From Cohnella faecalis (GTDB taxonomy: Bacteria; Bacillota; Bacilli; Paenibacillales; Paenibacillaceae), in assembly GCF_003570905.1 (NCBI RefSeq), contig NZ_QXJM01000049.1:1-64000 (forward strand): a DNA stretch of 64,000 nt, read 5' to 3'. Positions 9,772-20,193 of the stretch are shown here, one piece after another (positions within the stretch are counted from its first letter, which is position 1; the number at the start of each line of letters is the position of its first letter). Made by a program: the position numbers and the translations under genes. A model generated the notes under the pieces. That model was not told the origin of the DNA. It saw nothing but the letters and a program-made list of their open reading frames with translations, and did not search any database.

Positions 9772-11361
9772 ATGAGCAGCAGAAACAAACGCAATTTGCT
9801 AACCGTGTTGGGACTCACGCTGTCACTGTCGCTTCCCTCCGTCGTTTCGGCCGCTCCGGCCGACGGCTGGCTCAAGTCCGCTTCCTTGTTCGAGATTCGT
9901 ACCCTTGCCGGCCAATCCGAATGGGGGCACGCCAACGGAGCGGCTTCCGCCTCGACGTTTTTCCACCCGCGTTCTTTGCTGGAGCTGAGCGATGGGCGAG
10001 TTGTCGTCAGCGATTCCGGCAACAACATGATCCGGGTTGTCAAAGCGGGTCAAGTATCGACCTTGACGGGGTTATACATCGGAGACGATTCGGCGGGGCT
10101 TCCGCTCGGTTCGAATAAGGACGGCCAATCGTCCGAAGCGGGATTTAATTTGCCGATGGGAGTTGCGGCGGACGGTCAAGGTGCGATCTACGTCGCCGAT
10201 TCAGGCAACCATTCGATCCGCAAGATCGCCAAAGACGGCACGGTGACGACGCTGGCCGGCAACGGCAATATCGGCCAGACGGACGGCAAAGGCGCGAACG
10301 CTGCCTTTTACAGCCCATCCGATGTCGCGGTCGATGCCCAAGGCAACGTTTATGTCGCGGACACGCTTAACAACGTTATTCGAAAAATTTCGCCCGACGG
10401 AACGGTATCCACAGTCACGGCCACGTTCACTCGTCCGATCGAATATTTTCCCGGAGCCGTCGAATATGCGGGAGACTTTGCGGACGGTCCGATCGCGACG
10501 GCTCGGTTCAACGAGCCGAGCGGTCTTGCCATCGACGCCAAAGGCAACTTGTACGTCAGCGACCGAGGCAATCAACGCATCCGATATATCGATTTTGGAA
10601 CCGGTAAGGTTACGACGGTGGCCGGGGGCGGAAGCTATGCGGCTCAAGCTCCTTATATCGAGGGCGATTACGTGGACGGAGCGGCAGGCACCGCACGGTT
10701 CAACGCACCCGAAGGCATCGCGATCGCTCAGGACGGCACTCTGATCGTCGCAGACAGCTTGAATCATGCCGTTCGGCTCATCCGCAACGGTCAAGTTACG
10801 ACACTGACCGGCGTAGCGACCGAGTTCGGTCAAGCGGACGGCGTGCCAGGCTCCGCGCAATTCAATCATCCGACGGACGTAGCCGTCTTATCGGACGGTC
10901 GTCTCGCTATTTCCGACGAATACGGCAACAAGCTGCGCGTTCTTCAGCCTTACTCGAAGCCGGCGAACTTTGCTGCAGGCAAGACGGTCCAACTATTGCT
11001 CGACGGCAAGCTGCTGAAGCCGGAGGTCGCGCCTCGGTTGAAGGACGGCTCGGTTCTTATCCCTCTGCGCAGCTTGGGAGAGTCATTGGGCTATACGTTC
11101 ACATGGGATCCGAAGACTTCAACGGCGGTCATGTCCAAGGGCAGCGTATCCTACAGCATCACGAAAGGCTCCAAGAACGTAACGAAAACGACGGTTGGAA
11201 CGGCATCGACCGACAATCAGAAGCTGGTGCTGAACGGAACGCCGATTACGGCTAACGACCGGTTTCTCGTTCCGGTTCGCTTCTTTGCAACCGAGAGCGG
11301 CTACGATATTCAGTGGGACGCACAAGCCAACGCAGTCATTATCCGCAGCAAATCTCTATAA
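9772..11361 (+). CDS. Secreted NHL-repeat beta-propeller protein with copper-amine-oxidase-N-like stalk domain
   Basis: Exported protein of 529 residues. The signal peptide covers 1-27 (SLPSVVSAAPA). Residues about 40-400 hold about six NHL repeats of the form DGxxYVADSxNxxIRKI, predicted to close into a beta-propeller that binds protein or carbohydrate. Residues about 408-527 form a copper-amine-oxidase N-terminal-like domain (VLIPLRSLGESLGYTFTWD ... FLVPVRFFATESGYDIQWD), very common in Paenibacillaceae exoproteins and not itself an oxidase. The start ATG follows AGGAGAAGGAGA. The gene sits 30 bases after the FecR gene and 86 bases before the giant FecR gene, so it is probably part of one transcription unit with them and may bind the same surface structure. 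Confidence 0.88.
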   Translation: MSSRNKRNLLTVLGLTLSLSLPSVVSAAPADGWLKSASLFEIRTLAGQSEWGHANGAASASTFFHPRSLLELSDGRVVVSDSGNNMIRVVKAGQVSTLTGLYIGDDSAGLPLGSNKDGQSSEAGFNLPMGVAADGQGAIYVADSGNHSIRKIAKDGTVTTLAGNGNIGQTDGKGANAAFYSPSDVAVDAQGNVYVADTLNNVIRKISPDGTVSTVTATFTRPIEYFPGAVEYAGDFADGPIATARFNEPSGLAIDAKGNLYVSDRGNQRIRYIDFGTGKVTTVAGGGSYAAQAPYIEGDYVDGAAGTARFNAPEGIAIAQDGTLIVADSLNHAVRLIRNGQVTTLTGVATEFGQADGVPGSAQFNHPTDVAVLSDGRLAISDEYGNKLRVLQPYSKPANFAAGKTVQLLLDGKLLKPEVAPRLKDGSVLIPLRSLGESLGYTFTWDPKTSTAVMSKGSVSYSITKGSKNVTKTTVGTASTDNQKLVLNGTPITANDRFLVPVRFFATESGYDIQWDAQANAVIIRSKSL

Positions 11362-11381
11362 GTTCCCGTTTTAACATTTTG

Positions 11382-11431
11382 CCCCGTTTATACCTTATCT
11401 ACTATACAGATCGGGAGAGCGGGGCTTTTCC
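11382..11431 (+). terminator. Possible terminator or attenuator between NHL and giant FecR genes
   Basis: GCCCCG and CGGGGC, 31 bases apart, are followed by TTTT. The long loop makes this weaker than the other terminators in the window. It may only reduce read-through into the giant gene. Confidence 0.35.
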
Positions 11432-11447
11432 ATGAAGGAGCCCTAAT

Positions 11448-14400
11448 ATGAAAATACGAAAATTGCTGATGTTAAGCTTAGCTTCACTGCTGCTTGCTTT
11501 GCCGGTTCTGGGGTTGTTCGCGGACGATACCTTCGCGGCCACTTCCCGCGTAGCGATCATCAAGGAACTGAAAGGAACCGTTCAGGTAAAAAAATCAGGC
11601 GGCTCCAAGCAATTCAAAGCGTTCGCGAAGATGAGCCTGAACGAAGGGGACATCCTGAGTACGGGCAGCGGCGGCTCAGCCGTGCTTCAATTCGCGAACG
11701 GCACGTCCGAGGACGATAAAATGACGGTGTCCGCCAATACGACTCTGACGTTCTCCAAGCTGTCGGATCGCAAAGGAACCCGCACCAAAGTGAGCATGCT
11801 GAGCGGTTCGGCATGGGTCGACGTCAAATCGATTTCTTCGAAGAACGACGAATTTACGCTTGAGACGCCAACCGCGATCATGGGCGTACGCGGTACGCAC
11901 TTGTACACGTACGTAGATCCGGTAACCGGCAACTCCCGACTCGCGGTAGGAGCCGGCGTCGTTCGCGTATCGACGCCCGACAATTCCTCCGAGTACCGGG
12001 ACATCGTTCCGACCCAGGACGTTCTGGCTACTCAGGACGATGACGGCAACGGCAAAATTACGATCGCTCCTATCGATTTGCAGAGATTGCTGTCTCAGTC
12101 CGACAGCGCTGTCGTCGATGCGATTCTCCAATCGGCAGCCGAGATTGCCAAAGAAAATGAACAATTGATGCAAAAGTATTTGGAAGAAATCAATTCCGGT
12201 TCTGCTACAGAAGAAGAGCGCCATAAGCGCAATATCGAAAACTTGCTCGGAGCAATCGTCGATCAGGCGTTGACGTCCGGTCTTATTTCGAAAGAAAGGG
12301 TCGATAAGCTTATTTCCGACGCTCAGCAAGGCTCGGGCGTTACGATAGACTTGTCGAAGAAGGAATTGGATTTTTCGGAACAAGAGAAGCGCGAGCAGGA
12401 ATTATTCCGTCAGAAGCAAGCTCAGGCATTAGCAGAGGCGGAAAAGAAAAAGCAGCAAGAGCTTGCTGAATTGCAGAAGAAGATGCAGGACGAACTAAAG
12501 AAGCTTCAAGAGCAGCGGAAAGCGGCCGAAGAAGCGAATAAAAAAGCGGAAGAAGCGAAGCGGAAGCAAGCCGAGGAGCTTTATAAGAAGCAGCTTGACG
12601 AAGCCGCGAAAAAGAAATTCGAAGAGGAGCAAGCTAAAAACGAGGGCAATACAGGCTCAACGTCCTCCGGCAGCGGAAGCTCGGGCGGAAGCTCGCAAGC
12701 GCCTAAATCCCAAAATGCCGATTTGAGCGGGCTGTCTCTATCGAATGGCGCCAATATAAGTTTTGCAGCAAGCACGACCAACTATGAGGCAAATGTGCTT
12801 AAAAACGTCGTATCCGTATCCGTTACGCCGACGACCGCACATAGTAAAGCGACTATCAAAGTTAACGGCACCAACGTAACGTCGGGCGCATCTGCCGCGA
12901 TTGCATTGGGAGCATCCGGAACGACCAAATCGATTGACGTGGTCGTAACCGCCGAAGATGGAACGACGACGCGCACTTATCATATTTCCGTCTATCGAAG
13001 CTTGATCAGCGCGGTAACTCTTCCTACCAATCTAGGAATCCAGTTCGATCCGGCAAAATCCAGCTATTACATCCCTGCCGTGTCCGAAACGACCGCGAGT
13101 ATTCCGATGACCTTCGGCAGTCTCACCGATTCGGTGAAAGTACAGTTGTGGGTATGGGAGAACGGCGGCTATGTTCTAAAAGAAGAGTATATGCCCGGAC
13201 AGTCCTTTAACGTTACATTGAATCCGGGAAATAACGATATCGAGATTCGAATCGTTCCTTACGGTTCTTTGGGTGGAGCGGCGTACACTCAAGTTGCTTC
13301 CCTCAGCTTGAATTCGCTGTTGGGAGTGGTTGAGACTGCTCCTGTCGGATCGTCCCAGACGTACAAATTCCAAGTTTGGAAAAAGTCCGGTACGGAATCG
13401 GGATTGCTGTACGGCATCGATCTGTGGAAGGGAGCGGCTTCGTATCCCGTTGCGAAAACCGTCGGTTCGGCGACGGAATGGAATACGACCGTCCCTGGCG
13501 AGCTCTTCGCAGCGGAAGCGAAGTTCTTCCCTGCGGAGCCGACGGATATTATCGTCGTGAACAACGTTTCGTACAAGTACGGACAGTCGGTTCCTCTGTC
13601 GTTTCCGAACAGCACGACGGTTGCTTTTGTTTTGAAAAGCCAGTCGGGCGAAACTAAAGGAACGTTTAGTCTGGTCGTTAATAAAACTCCGATATTGAGC
13701 GGGGAGAATGCGATTACGGCGTTCAGCCTGCCCGGCCAAATCGGCACTTCGGTCATCGATTCGGCTGAACATACGGTAGCGGTCAAATTGCCGCACGGAT
13801 CAAGCCTAATCGATCTGCAAGCGTCATTCACTCTGTCCGTAGGAGCGACGGCCAAGGTAAACGATTTGCTGCAAGCGAGCGGATCGACAGCAAACAATTT
13901 TTCAAGCTCGGTAACTTACGTTGTAACCGCAGCGAACGGAAATGTTCAAAACTGGACCGTCACGGTAACGGTAGCGCCGAGCGGGGAGAATGCGATCACG
14001 GCGTTCAGCTTGCCTGGCCAAATCGGGACTTCGGTCATCGATTCGGCTGAACATACGGTAGCGGTCAAATTGCCGCACGGATCAAGCCTAATCGATCTGC
14101 AAGCGTCATTCACTCTGTCCGTAGGAGCGAAGGCCAAGGTAAACGATTTGCTGCAAGCGAGCGGATCGACAGCAAACAATTTTTCAAGCTCGGTAACCTA
14201 CGTTGTAACCGCAGCGAACGGAAATGTTCAAAACTGGACCGTTACGGTAACGGTAGCACCGAGCGGGGAGAATGCGATTACGGCGTTCAGCTTGCCCGGC
14301 CAAATCGGCACTTCGGTCATCGATTCGGCTGAACATACGGTAGCGGTCAAATTGCCGCACGGATCAAGCCTAATCGATCTGCAAGCGTCATTCACTCTGT

Positions 14401-17400
14401 CCGTAGGAGCGAAGGCCAAGGTAAACGATTTGCTGCAAGCGAGCGGATCGACAGCAAACAATTTTTCAAGCTCGGTAACCTACGTTGTAACCGCAGCGAA
14501 CGGAAATGTTCAAAACTGGACCGTTACGGTAACGGTAGCGCCGAGCGGGGAGAACGCGATCATGGCGTTCAGCTTGCCTGAGCAAACGGGGCCTGCGGTC
14601 ATCGATCCGGTCGCGCATACAGTAGCGATTCAAGTTGCGCATGGAACGAACGTGACCAACCTAAAAGCGACATTCGCTCTGTCGTCGGAAGCGACAGCCA
14701 AAGTCGGCAGTACGACGCAAGTGAGCGGGACGACGCTGAACAGCTTTACAAGTCCCGTTACTTACCAGGTAATTGCTGCTAACGGTAATGAACAGAACTG
14801 GACGGTTACGGTAACGGTAGCACCGAGCGGGGAGAACGCGATCACGGCGTTCAGCTTGACTGAGCAAACGGGGCCAGCGGTTATCGATCCGGTCGCGCAT
14901 ACGGTAGCGATTCAAGTGGCGCATGGAACAAACGTGACCAGCCTAAAGGCGACATTCGCCCTGTCGTCGGAAGCGACAGCCAAAGTCGGCAGTACGACGC
15001 AAGTGAGCGGGACGACGCTGAATAGCTTTACAAGTCCCGTTACTTACAAGGTAATTGCTGCTAACGGTAGCGAACAGAACTGGACGGTTACGGTAACGGT
15101 AGCGCCGAGCGGGGAGAATGCGATCACGGCGTTCAGCTTGACTGAGCAAACCGGACCTGCGGACATCGATCCGGTCGCACATACAGTAGCGATTCAAGTG
15201 GCGCATGGAACGAACGTGACCAACCTAAAGGCGACATTCGCCCTGTCTTCAGGAGCGACGGCCAAAGTAGGCGGTACGCTGCAAGAAAGCGGCTTGACGC
15301 TTAACAGCTTTACAAGTCCCGTTACTTACAAGGTAATTGCTGCTAACGGTAGCGAACAGAACTGGACGGTTACGGTAACGGTAGCGCCGAGCGGCGAGAA
15401 TGCGATCACGGCGTTCAGCTTGTCTGAGCAAACGGGGCCAGCGGTTATCGATCCGGTCGCGCATACGGTAGCGATTCAAGTGGCGCATGGAACAAACGTG
15501 ACCAGCCTAAAAGCGACATTCGCCCTGTCGTCGGAAGCGACAGCCAAAGTCGGCAGTACGACGCAAGTGAGCGGGACGACGCTGAACAGCTTTACAAGTC
15601 CCGTTACTTACAAGGTAACTGCTGCTAACGGTAGCGAACAGAACTGGACCGTCACGGTAACGGTAGCACCGAGCGGGGAGAACGCGATTACGGCGTTCAG
15701 CTTGTCTGAGCAAACCGGGCCAGCGGTTATCGACCCGATTGCGCATACGGTAACGATTCAAGTTGCGCAAGGAACAAGCCTGATCGGCCTAATTCCGACA
15801 TTCACCCTGTCTACGGGAGCGACGGCCAAAGTAGGCGGTACGCTGCAAGAAAGCGGCTTGACGTCGAACAATTTTACAAATTCCGTTACATACACGGTAA
15901 CCGCCGAGAATGAAACGGTTCAAAACTGGGTTGTTACGGTAACGAGCCAACTTTCCGACGGAATAACGCAGTTTACTTTGGAGAACGCTCAAGGAATTTT
16001 GCCGTTGAAATGGTTGTACTCGTCGTCCGAATGGGAAGACATCATTACAACCGAGTACTCGACCGTCGTGAATGAAACCGATACGTCCGTCCAGTTGGAG
16101 GTTGCGTTCAGCGGTGCCGTTACCTCGGCTTCTGTAAGCAACAGCAACGGGGAGGAGATTCATGACTACGACAACAGCGAAGGACCGATTTCCTTTAATC
16201 TGGAGCAGTTGCTTGATCAGGAATCGCCATACACCGAGCTATATATCGAGTACTCCTACGATGGTCTTTCCTATGAAGTCAAACTGACGGTGCTTCGCGG
16301 AGATGCGCCGGAGGAAGAACTGTCCATTTACGATCCGGGTATGAACTATTCGGAATTTACTCTCCTTCCTACTAACCGGACAGGAGATCGAGACTTTGTA
16401 GGATATGTACCGACGGAAACTGCCGGCTATTCGATTGCGTTCTCTCCGTTAACGGAGTCTGACGAAAACTACGTAACGATGTATAGGGTTGTTGGAGAGA
16501 GCCGTACGGAATTAAGCATGGAATCGTTCGGATTCGAGGGCATTCCTTATAATGAACAAGGATGGTTCGATTTCGTCATCGAGGTATGGGACAAATCCCG
16601 ACAGCAGTCCAGGGAATATCGTTTGAGCGTCTATAGAGGCGCTGACATTCCTTCGGAATTCGCCGGCATCGCCTTCGAGGGTCCGGCCGGGAATACTCAT
16701 CTTGGCGTTTACTACGCCAATCCGACCGTCTGGTTCGCGGAAACCGCTGCGGGAGATCAAGAGTATGCCATGTTCAAAGTCGGAACGCCGCTTCCGAACG
16801 GAGTTGCCGTTCAATCCGTTAAAATTTGGATCGACGGGGAAGCTTCGGAGCCGGGTACGGAGAGCGGATACTATAAGATCCCTATCGAAAACGGCGCAGT
16901 TGTCGTCTTTCAAGCAACCAACGGCCGTTCTTTCGCTTACCGGATCGAAGCGATTCCTTCCTTTGCGCCGGAGCTAATGAATGTGAAAGCGATGACCCCA
17001 AGCTTCGGAGATTTATCCACCGTCGAGTTTAATGTAGCCGGCGAAGGAACCCTAGTTGTACCTGAACAATACAGCTCCATTCGGTTGCGGCCGTATTTGG
17101 TCAATGATCTGAGTTCGGTTCAAGTCACCGTCGACGGTCAAACGGTAAAATACGGATATGGCTCCAGAAATAGCGTGCTGGTGTCGGTGGAAGATGGCAA
17201 AGAAATTGAAATCGTTCTTTATTCGCCTTCCGGTGCGCTCTCTCGGACTTACAAGCTCACTCTCAACCCGCCTCTAAGCGGGGAGAACGATTTTGAATCG
17301 TTCGGGTTTCTCGGAACGGCTGCTGACGGCGTAATCGATCCCGTTAACCATACGGTCAACGTAACGTTGCCGTACAATGCCGAAGTGACCGCGCTGGTTG

Positions 17401-20039
17401 CGAAGTTCGTATTGTCCGCGAACGCTGCGGCTACGATTGATGGAATTGCGCAAGCCAGCGGATCGACGTCCAATGATTTCACCGATCCGGTAGCCTATCG
17501 GATTACGGCGGAAAATGGAGACTTTCAAGTATGGACGGTAACGGTACAACGTGAGCAGTCAAGCAATGCGAACTTGGCAAGCTTGGCCTTCTCTAACGAT
17601 CTTTCCATTCCACCGCCTTACTTTGAGGAAGTGATAAACCTTACCGCCAGAGTCGATTACGGAACGAAATATCTAACCATATACGCGACTACGGAAGATC
17701 CGTTATCGACGATTACGGCGTCGGGATATCCGTTTTCCGGCGGACAGGCTACGGTTCCGCTAACAGCAGTCGGCGCACCGGGCAATATCATCCCGATTAC
17801 CGTAACGGCACAGTCGGGAGCGACCAAAACCTATCAAGTCAAATTCATTCGCGATAACACGGCTTTGCAAGGCGTGCAAGTGAATGGCTCCTCCGTGGAG
17901 GAGTTTAACAGCGACGTCACGACGAACTTCTTCCTGGGCAATATTCTCGCCCGTCCGGACGGTAAGCTGGAGGTTAAGTCAGTTTATGATACTTCTGCAG
18001 CAAAAATCGTGTATAAGGTGAAATCTTCGTCTTCCGAGGATTGGACGGAAATCGTTTCGACGTCCGGAACTTCGCTGCTTCCGGTAGCTCCGGGAATGAA
18101 CGATTTGAAAATTATCGTAAAAGCTGCGGACGGCGCTGCCATTCAAACCGTCTACGAATTTTCGGTCAATATCACGACGGCTGAAGATGCTCTTCCCGAG
18201 GAATTCGACCAGCTGAACTTCGTAGTTAACGGAGTGGATGTGCCTTTGACGCCCGTATTCGACCATACGGTATACGGTTATCGAGTAGTTAGATTCGCTG
18301 CCGAAATCGCGGCGATTCCGTCAACTTTGGCTCTTCATGCCGTTACTAATGCCTCTCTCAGCGAAGTGAGTATCAATGACGAGAGTCTCTACTGGTCAGA
18401 GCCGGGCAGTCAAGAAGACTATTCTTTGTCGGCAAGCTCGGATGGCTACTACCTCTATCAGTTGAATTACGTTTCCAGTGAGACGAACACAATCGTCGAA
18501 CTGGCTTTGCTGGTCGGAGATCACCCGTTGCCGGAAGACGAGCCGACGAACGTGTCGAACATCTGGATTAGAGCGATGGATAATTACTTTTACCCGGATG
18601 AGCAATCTGGCGAAATCGAGTTGCCTAACAGCGTAAGCTCCGGAGAACTGACCTTAGGTACCGAATTCGATTACAATTATGCCGAGGTCACGCTGAACGG
18701 CAACCTCGTCGAGGAGATTTACGGCAATACGTACGAGCTTAGCGGCCTGCTTCCCGGCTGGAACCAACTGACCGTTCGCGTATTCGTACCTACGGGAACG
18801 TTCTACGAAGACCATGTATACTGGATTTGGAGAAACCCTGTGTTAACGGTTAAAAATGCCAGCGACGAGGAAGTCGGTTCGTTCGAGTTGACCCGTTGGG
18901 GACAGGAATACAGCATCTTCGTTCCGAACGGATTGACAAATTATTCGATCGGAGCATTCAATCCCAACGTTTGGACCTTGAACGGCTCCCCGCTTGAAGG
19001 GGAGACAATTCCTGTAACGGTGTCGGACGGCAAGGGCGAATTGGAATTGGGGTACGAGGGCTACGGACGGGACGCTCTGCCGATTACGCTCAGGCTGCTG
19101 GAGCTTCCGGAGCATGTTGCCGGATGGACTTCGAGCGCGGGCTACGGATTTCAATCTCTTGCCTGGAATCGGAACGGCGTCGGATTTTTCGCCGTTTCTC
19201 AAGAATACAGCACCCGGATCAATTTGAGCCTGGAAAGCGGGTATTCGTGGACATTGGCTCCGACGGTCGATTATGCTGGCTATAGCAGCAATATATATGG
19301 ACTGGATAACGGCGGATACCAGATTTACCTGCATCCCGGCATGCAGCAATACAATTTGACGATAACGGGACCCGATAATTACAGCGAGAGCTACACACTG
19401 TCGCTAGTATACTCCGATGAGCCGATCATTAGCTTTATTAACGGCAGCGAACCGACAACGGTATCGGGCATCAGCTTTGGAGACGCGACCTATTTCGTCT
19501 TGCCGGAATCCGCCAGCGATGTTTACTATCATGCTTTAGCTAATGACACGCACTCGGGAATCACCTCAGGACCGCTGGATACGTTCCCTGCATTTGTCGC
19601 CAACGATACTTCCTTCACGGATTCCGCCGGCAGGCACTTCTACAGGCATCCTACTTACGTATACCGAGGCTTGCCTGATGAACTGAAAATCCAGGTGACG
19701 GCTGCGGACGATGCGAATCACGAGCTTGAGACCTACTCTCACAATAGCGGTTACGGATCGGTCGTTAACGGTTATTGGAGAGAGAACGAGGAGATGCATC
19801 CCGTAAGCAACGTAATGACTTCGATTGCTTTCGACAGCGCCAGCACAATCGAGCTGTACAATGAAGACGGAAGTTCGGTGCTCGATATCGCCATTACAGA
19901 GATCGATGCCGAGACGAACGTCCTTCGTCTGGAACGCTTCGTATCCATGGGTGCGGAGTACAATTATTTCGTCAAAATTACCGACACCAACGGAAACAGC
20001 ATGGTGTACAACCTGAAAATTTATCAATCCGGCCTGTAA
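11448..20039 (+). CDS. Giant secreted FecR / cadherin-like beta-sandwich repeat protein (2863 aa)
   Basis: Exported protein of 2863 residues. The signal peptide (1-30) ends in TFA, followed by a FecR domain (about 33-150, with TPTAIMGVRGTHLYTYVDP). A Lys/Glu/Gln-rich coiled coil spans about 285-405 and a Ser/Gly linker about 405-420. A cadherin-like beta-sandwich domain (about 424-520, ending TTTRTYHISVYR) follows. Eight nearly identical 94-residue Ig-like/DUF5018-like repeats cover residues 751-1502, and a ninth divergent copy lies near 1943-2035. More beta-rich domains with little sequence similarity reach the end. There is no sorting signal, SLH domain or late TM helix, so it is either released or held by another protein. 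The size and repeat plan resemble adhesins or matrix proteins. It is intact despite its length, unlike many neighbours. Start ATG after AAGGAG. Confidence 0.85.
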   Translation: MKIRKLLMLSLASLLLALPVLGLFADDTFAATSRVAIIKELKGTVQVKKSGGSKQFKAFAKMSLNEGDILSTGSGGSAVLQFANGTSEDDKMTVSANTTLTFSKLSDRKGTRTKVSMLSGSAWVDVKSISSKNDEFTLETPTAIMGVRGTHLYTYVDPVTGNSRLAVGAGVVRVSTPDNSSEYRDIVPTQDVLATQDDDGNGKITIAPIDLQRLLSQSDSAVVDAILQSAAEIAKENEQLMQKYLEEINSGSATEEERHKRNIENLLGAIVDQALTSGLISKERVDKLISDAQQGSGVTIDLSKKELDFSEQEKREQELFRQKQAQALAEAEKKKQQELAELQKKMQDELKKLQEQRKAAEEANKKAEEAKRKQAEELYKKQLDEAAKKKFEEEQAKNEGNTGSTSSGSGSSGGSSQAPKSQNADLSGLSLSNGANISFAASTTNYEANVLKNVVSVSVTPTTAHSKATIKVNGTNVTSGASAAIALGASGTTKSIDVVVTAEDGTTTRTYHISVYRSLISAVTLPTNLGIQFDPAKSSYYIPAVSETTASIPMTFGSLTDSVKVQLWVWENGGYVLKEEYMPGQSFNVTLNPGNNDIEIRIVPYGSLGGAAYTQVASLSLNSLLGVVETAPVGSSQTYKFQVWKKSGTESGLLYGIDLWKGAASYPVAKTVGSATEWNTTVPGELFAAEAKFFPAEPTDIIVVNNVSYKYGQSVPLSFPNSTTVAFVLKSQSGETKGTFSLVVNKTPILSGENAITAFSLPGQIGTSVIDSAEHTVAVKLPHGSSLIDLQASFTLSVGATAKVNDLLQASGSTANNFSSSVTYVVTAANGNVQNWTVTVTVAPSGENAITAFSLPGQIGTSVIDSAEHTVAVKLPHGSSLIDLQASFTLSVGAKAKVNDLLQASGSTANNFSSSVTYVVTAANGNVQNWTVTVTVAPSGENAITAFSLPGQIGTSVIDSAEHTVAVKLPHGSSLIDLQASFTLSVGAKAKVNDLLQASGSTANNFSSSVTYVVTAANGNVQNWTVTVTVAPSGENAIMAFSLPEQTGPAVIDPVAHTVAIQVAHGTNVTNLKATFALSSEATAKVGSTTQVSGTTLNSFTSPVTYQVIAANGNEQNWTVTVTVAPSGENAITAFSLTEQTGPAVIDPVAHTVAIQVAHGTNVTSLKATFALSSEATAKVGSTTQVSGTTLNSFTSPVTYKVIAANGSEQNWTVTVTVAPSGENAITAFSLTEQTGPADIDPVAHTVAIQVAHGTNVTNLKATFALSSGATAKVGGTLQESGLTLNSFTSPVTYKVIAANGSEQNWTVTVTVAPSGENAITAFSLSEQTGPAVIDPVAHTVAIQVAHGTNVTSLKATFALSSEATAKVGSTTQVSGTTLNSFTSPVTYKVTAANGSEQNWTVTVTVAPSGENAITAFSLSEQTGPAVIDPIAHTVTIQVAQGTSLIGLIPTFTLSTGATAKVGGTLQESGLTSNNFTNSVTYTVTAENETVQNWVVTVTSQLSDGITQFTLENAQGILPLKWLYSSSEWEDIITTEYSTVVNETDTSVQLEVAFSGAVTSASVSNSNGEEIHDYDNSEGPISFNLEQLLDQESPYTELYIEYSYDGLSYEVKLTVLRGDAPEEELSIYDPGMNYSEFTLLPTNRTGDRDFVGYVPTETAGYSIAFSPLTESDENYVTMYRVVGESRTELSMESFGFEGIPYNEQGWFDFVIEVWDKSRQQSREYRLSVYRGADIPSEFAGIAFEGPAGNTHLGVYYANPTVWFAETAAGDQEYAMFKVGTPLPNGVAVQSVKIWIDGEASEPGTESGYYKIPIENGAVVVFQATNGRSFAYRIEAIPSFAPELMNVKAMTPSFGDLSTVEFNVAGEGTLVVPEQYSSIRLRPYLVNDLSSVQVTVDGQTVKYGYGSRNSVLVSVEDGKEIEIVLYSPSGALSRTYKLTLNPPLSGENDFESFGFLGTAADGVIDPVNHTVNVTLPYNAEVTALVAKFVLSANAAATIDGIAQASGSTSNDFTDPVAYRITAENGDFQVWTVTVQREQSSNANLASLAFSNDLSIPPPYFEEVINLTARVDYGTKYLTIYATTEDPLSTITASGYPFSGGQATVPLTAVGAPGNIIPITVTAQSGATKTYQVKFIRDNTALQGVQVNGSSVEEFNSDVTTNFFLGNILARPDGKLEVKSVYDTSAAKIVYKVKSSSSEDWTEIVSTSGTSLLPVAPGMNDLKIIVKAADGAAIQTVYEFSVNITTAEDALPEEFDQLNFVVNGVDVPLTPVFDHTVYGYRVVRFAAEIAAIPSTLALHAVTNASLSEVSINDESLYWSEPGSQEDYSLSASSDGYYLYQLNYVSSETNTIVELALLVGDHPLPEDEPTNVSNIWIRAMDNYFYPDEQSGEIELPNSVSSGELTLGTEFDYNYAEVTLNGNLVEEIYGNTYELSGLLPGWNQLTVRVFVPTGTFYEDHVYWIWRNPVLTVKNASDEEVGSFELTRWGQEYSIFVPNGLTNYSIGAFNPNVWTLNGSPLEGETIPVTVSDGKGELELGYEGYGRDALPITLRLLELPEHVAGWTSSAGYGFQSLAWNRNGVGFFAVSQEYSTRINLSLESGYSWTLAPTVDYAGYSSNIYGLDNGGYQIYLHPGMQQYNLTITGPDNYSESYTLSLVYSDEPIISFINGSEPTTVSGISFGDATYFVLPESASDVYYHALANDTHSGITSGPLDTFPAFVANDTSFTDSAGRHFYRHPTYVYRGLPDELKIQVTAADDANHELETYSHNSGYGSVVNGYWRENEEMHPVSNVMTSIAFDSASTIELYNEDGSSVLDIAITEIDAETNVLRLERFVSMGAEYNYFVKITDTNGNSMVYNLKIYQSGL
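13698..15953 (+). repeat. Eight in-frame tandem repeats of 282 bp within the giant gene
   Basis: Copies begin at 13698, 13980, 14262, 14544, 14826, 15108, 15390 and 15672, each with AGCGG(G/C)GAGAA and each exactly 282 bp (94 codons). Copies 1-3 (PGQIGTSVIDSAEHT) are almost identical at DNA level. Copies 4-8 form a second subfamily (EQTGPAVIDPVAHT). The pattern points to recent unequal recombination, and copy number may vary between strains. Confidence 0.95.
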
Positions 20040-20053
20040 GGATTGAACACGGA

Positions 20054-20111
20054 GCGTCCGACTCTTCAACCGTCAAAAGCGAAAGCTTGGTTGAGGATCG
20101 GGCGTTTTTTT
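20054..20111 (+). terminator. Rho-independent terminator after the giant FecR gene
   Basis: An imperfect stem (20054-20071 with 20089-20104, inner TTCAACC/GGTTGAG) is followed by TTTTTTT at 20105-20111. It ends the cyclase-FecR cluster. Confidence 0.75.
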
Positions 20112-20193
20112 GTCGTTCTTGACCTATTGCTCGGAAGCGAAAATGCCGAAATAAATAGGTAAGAGACAGGTAGAGCAATCGCAGGAGGCCGGA

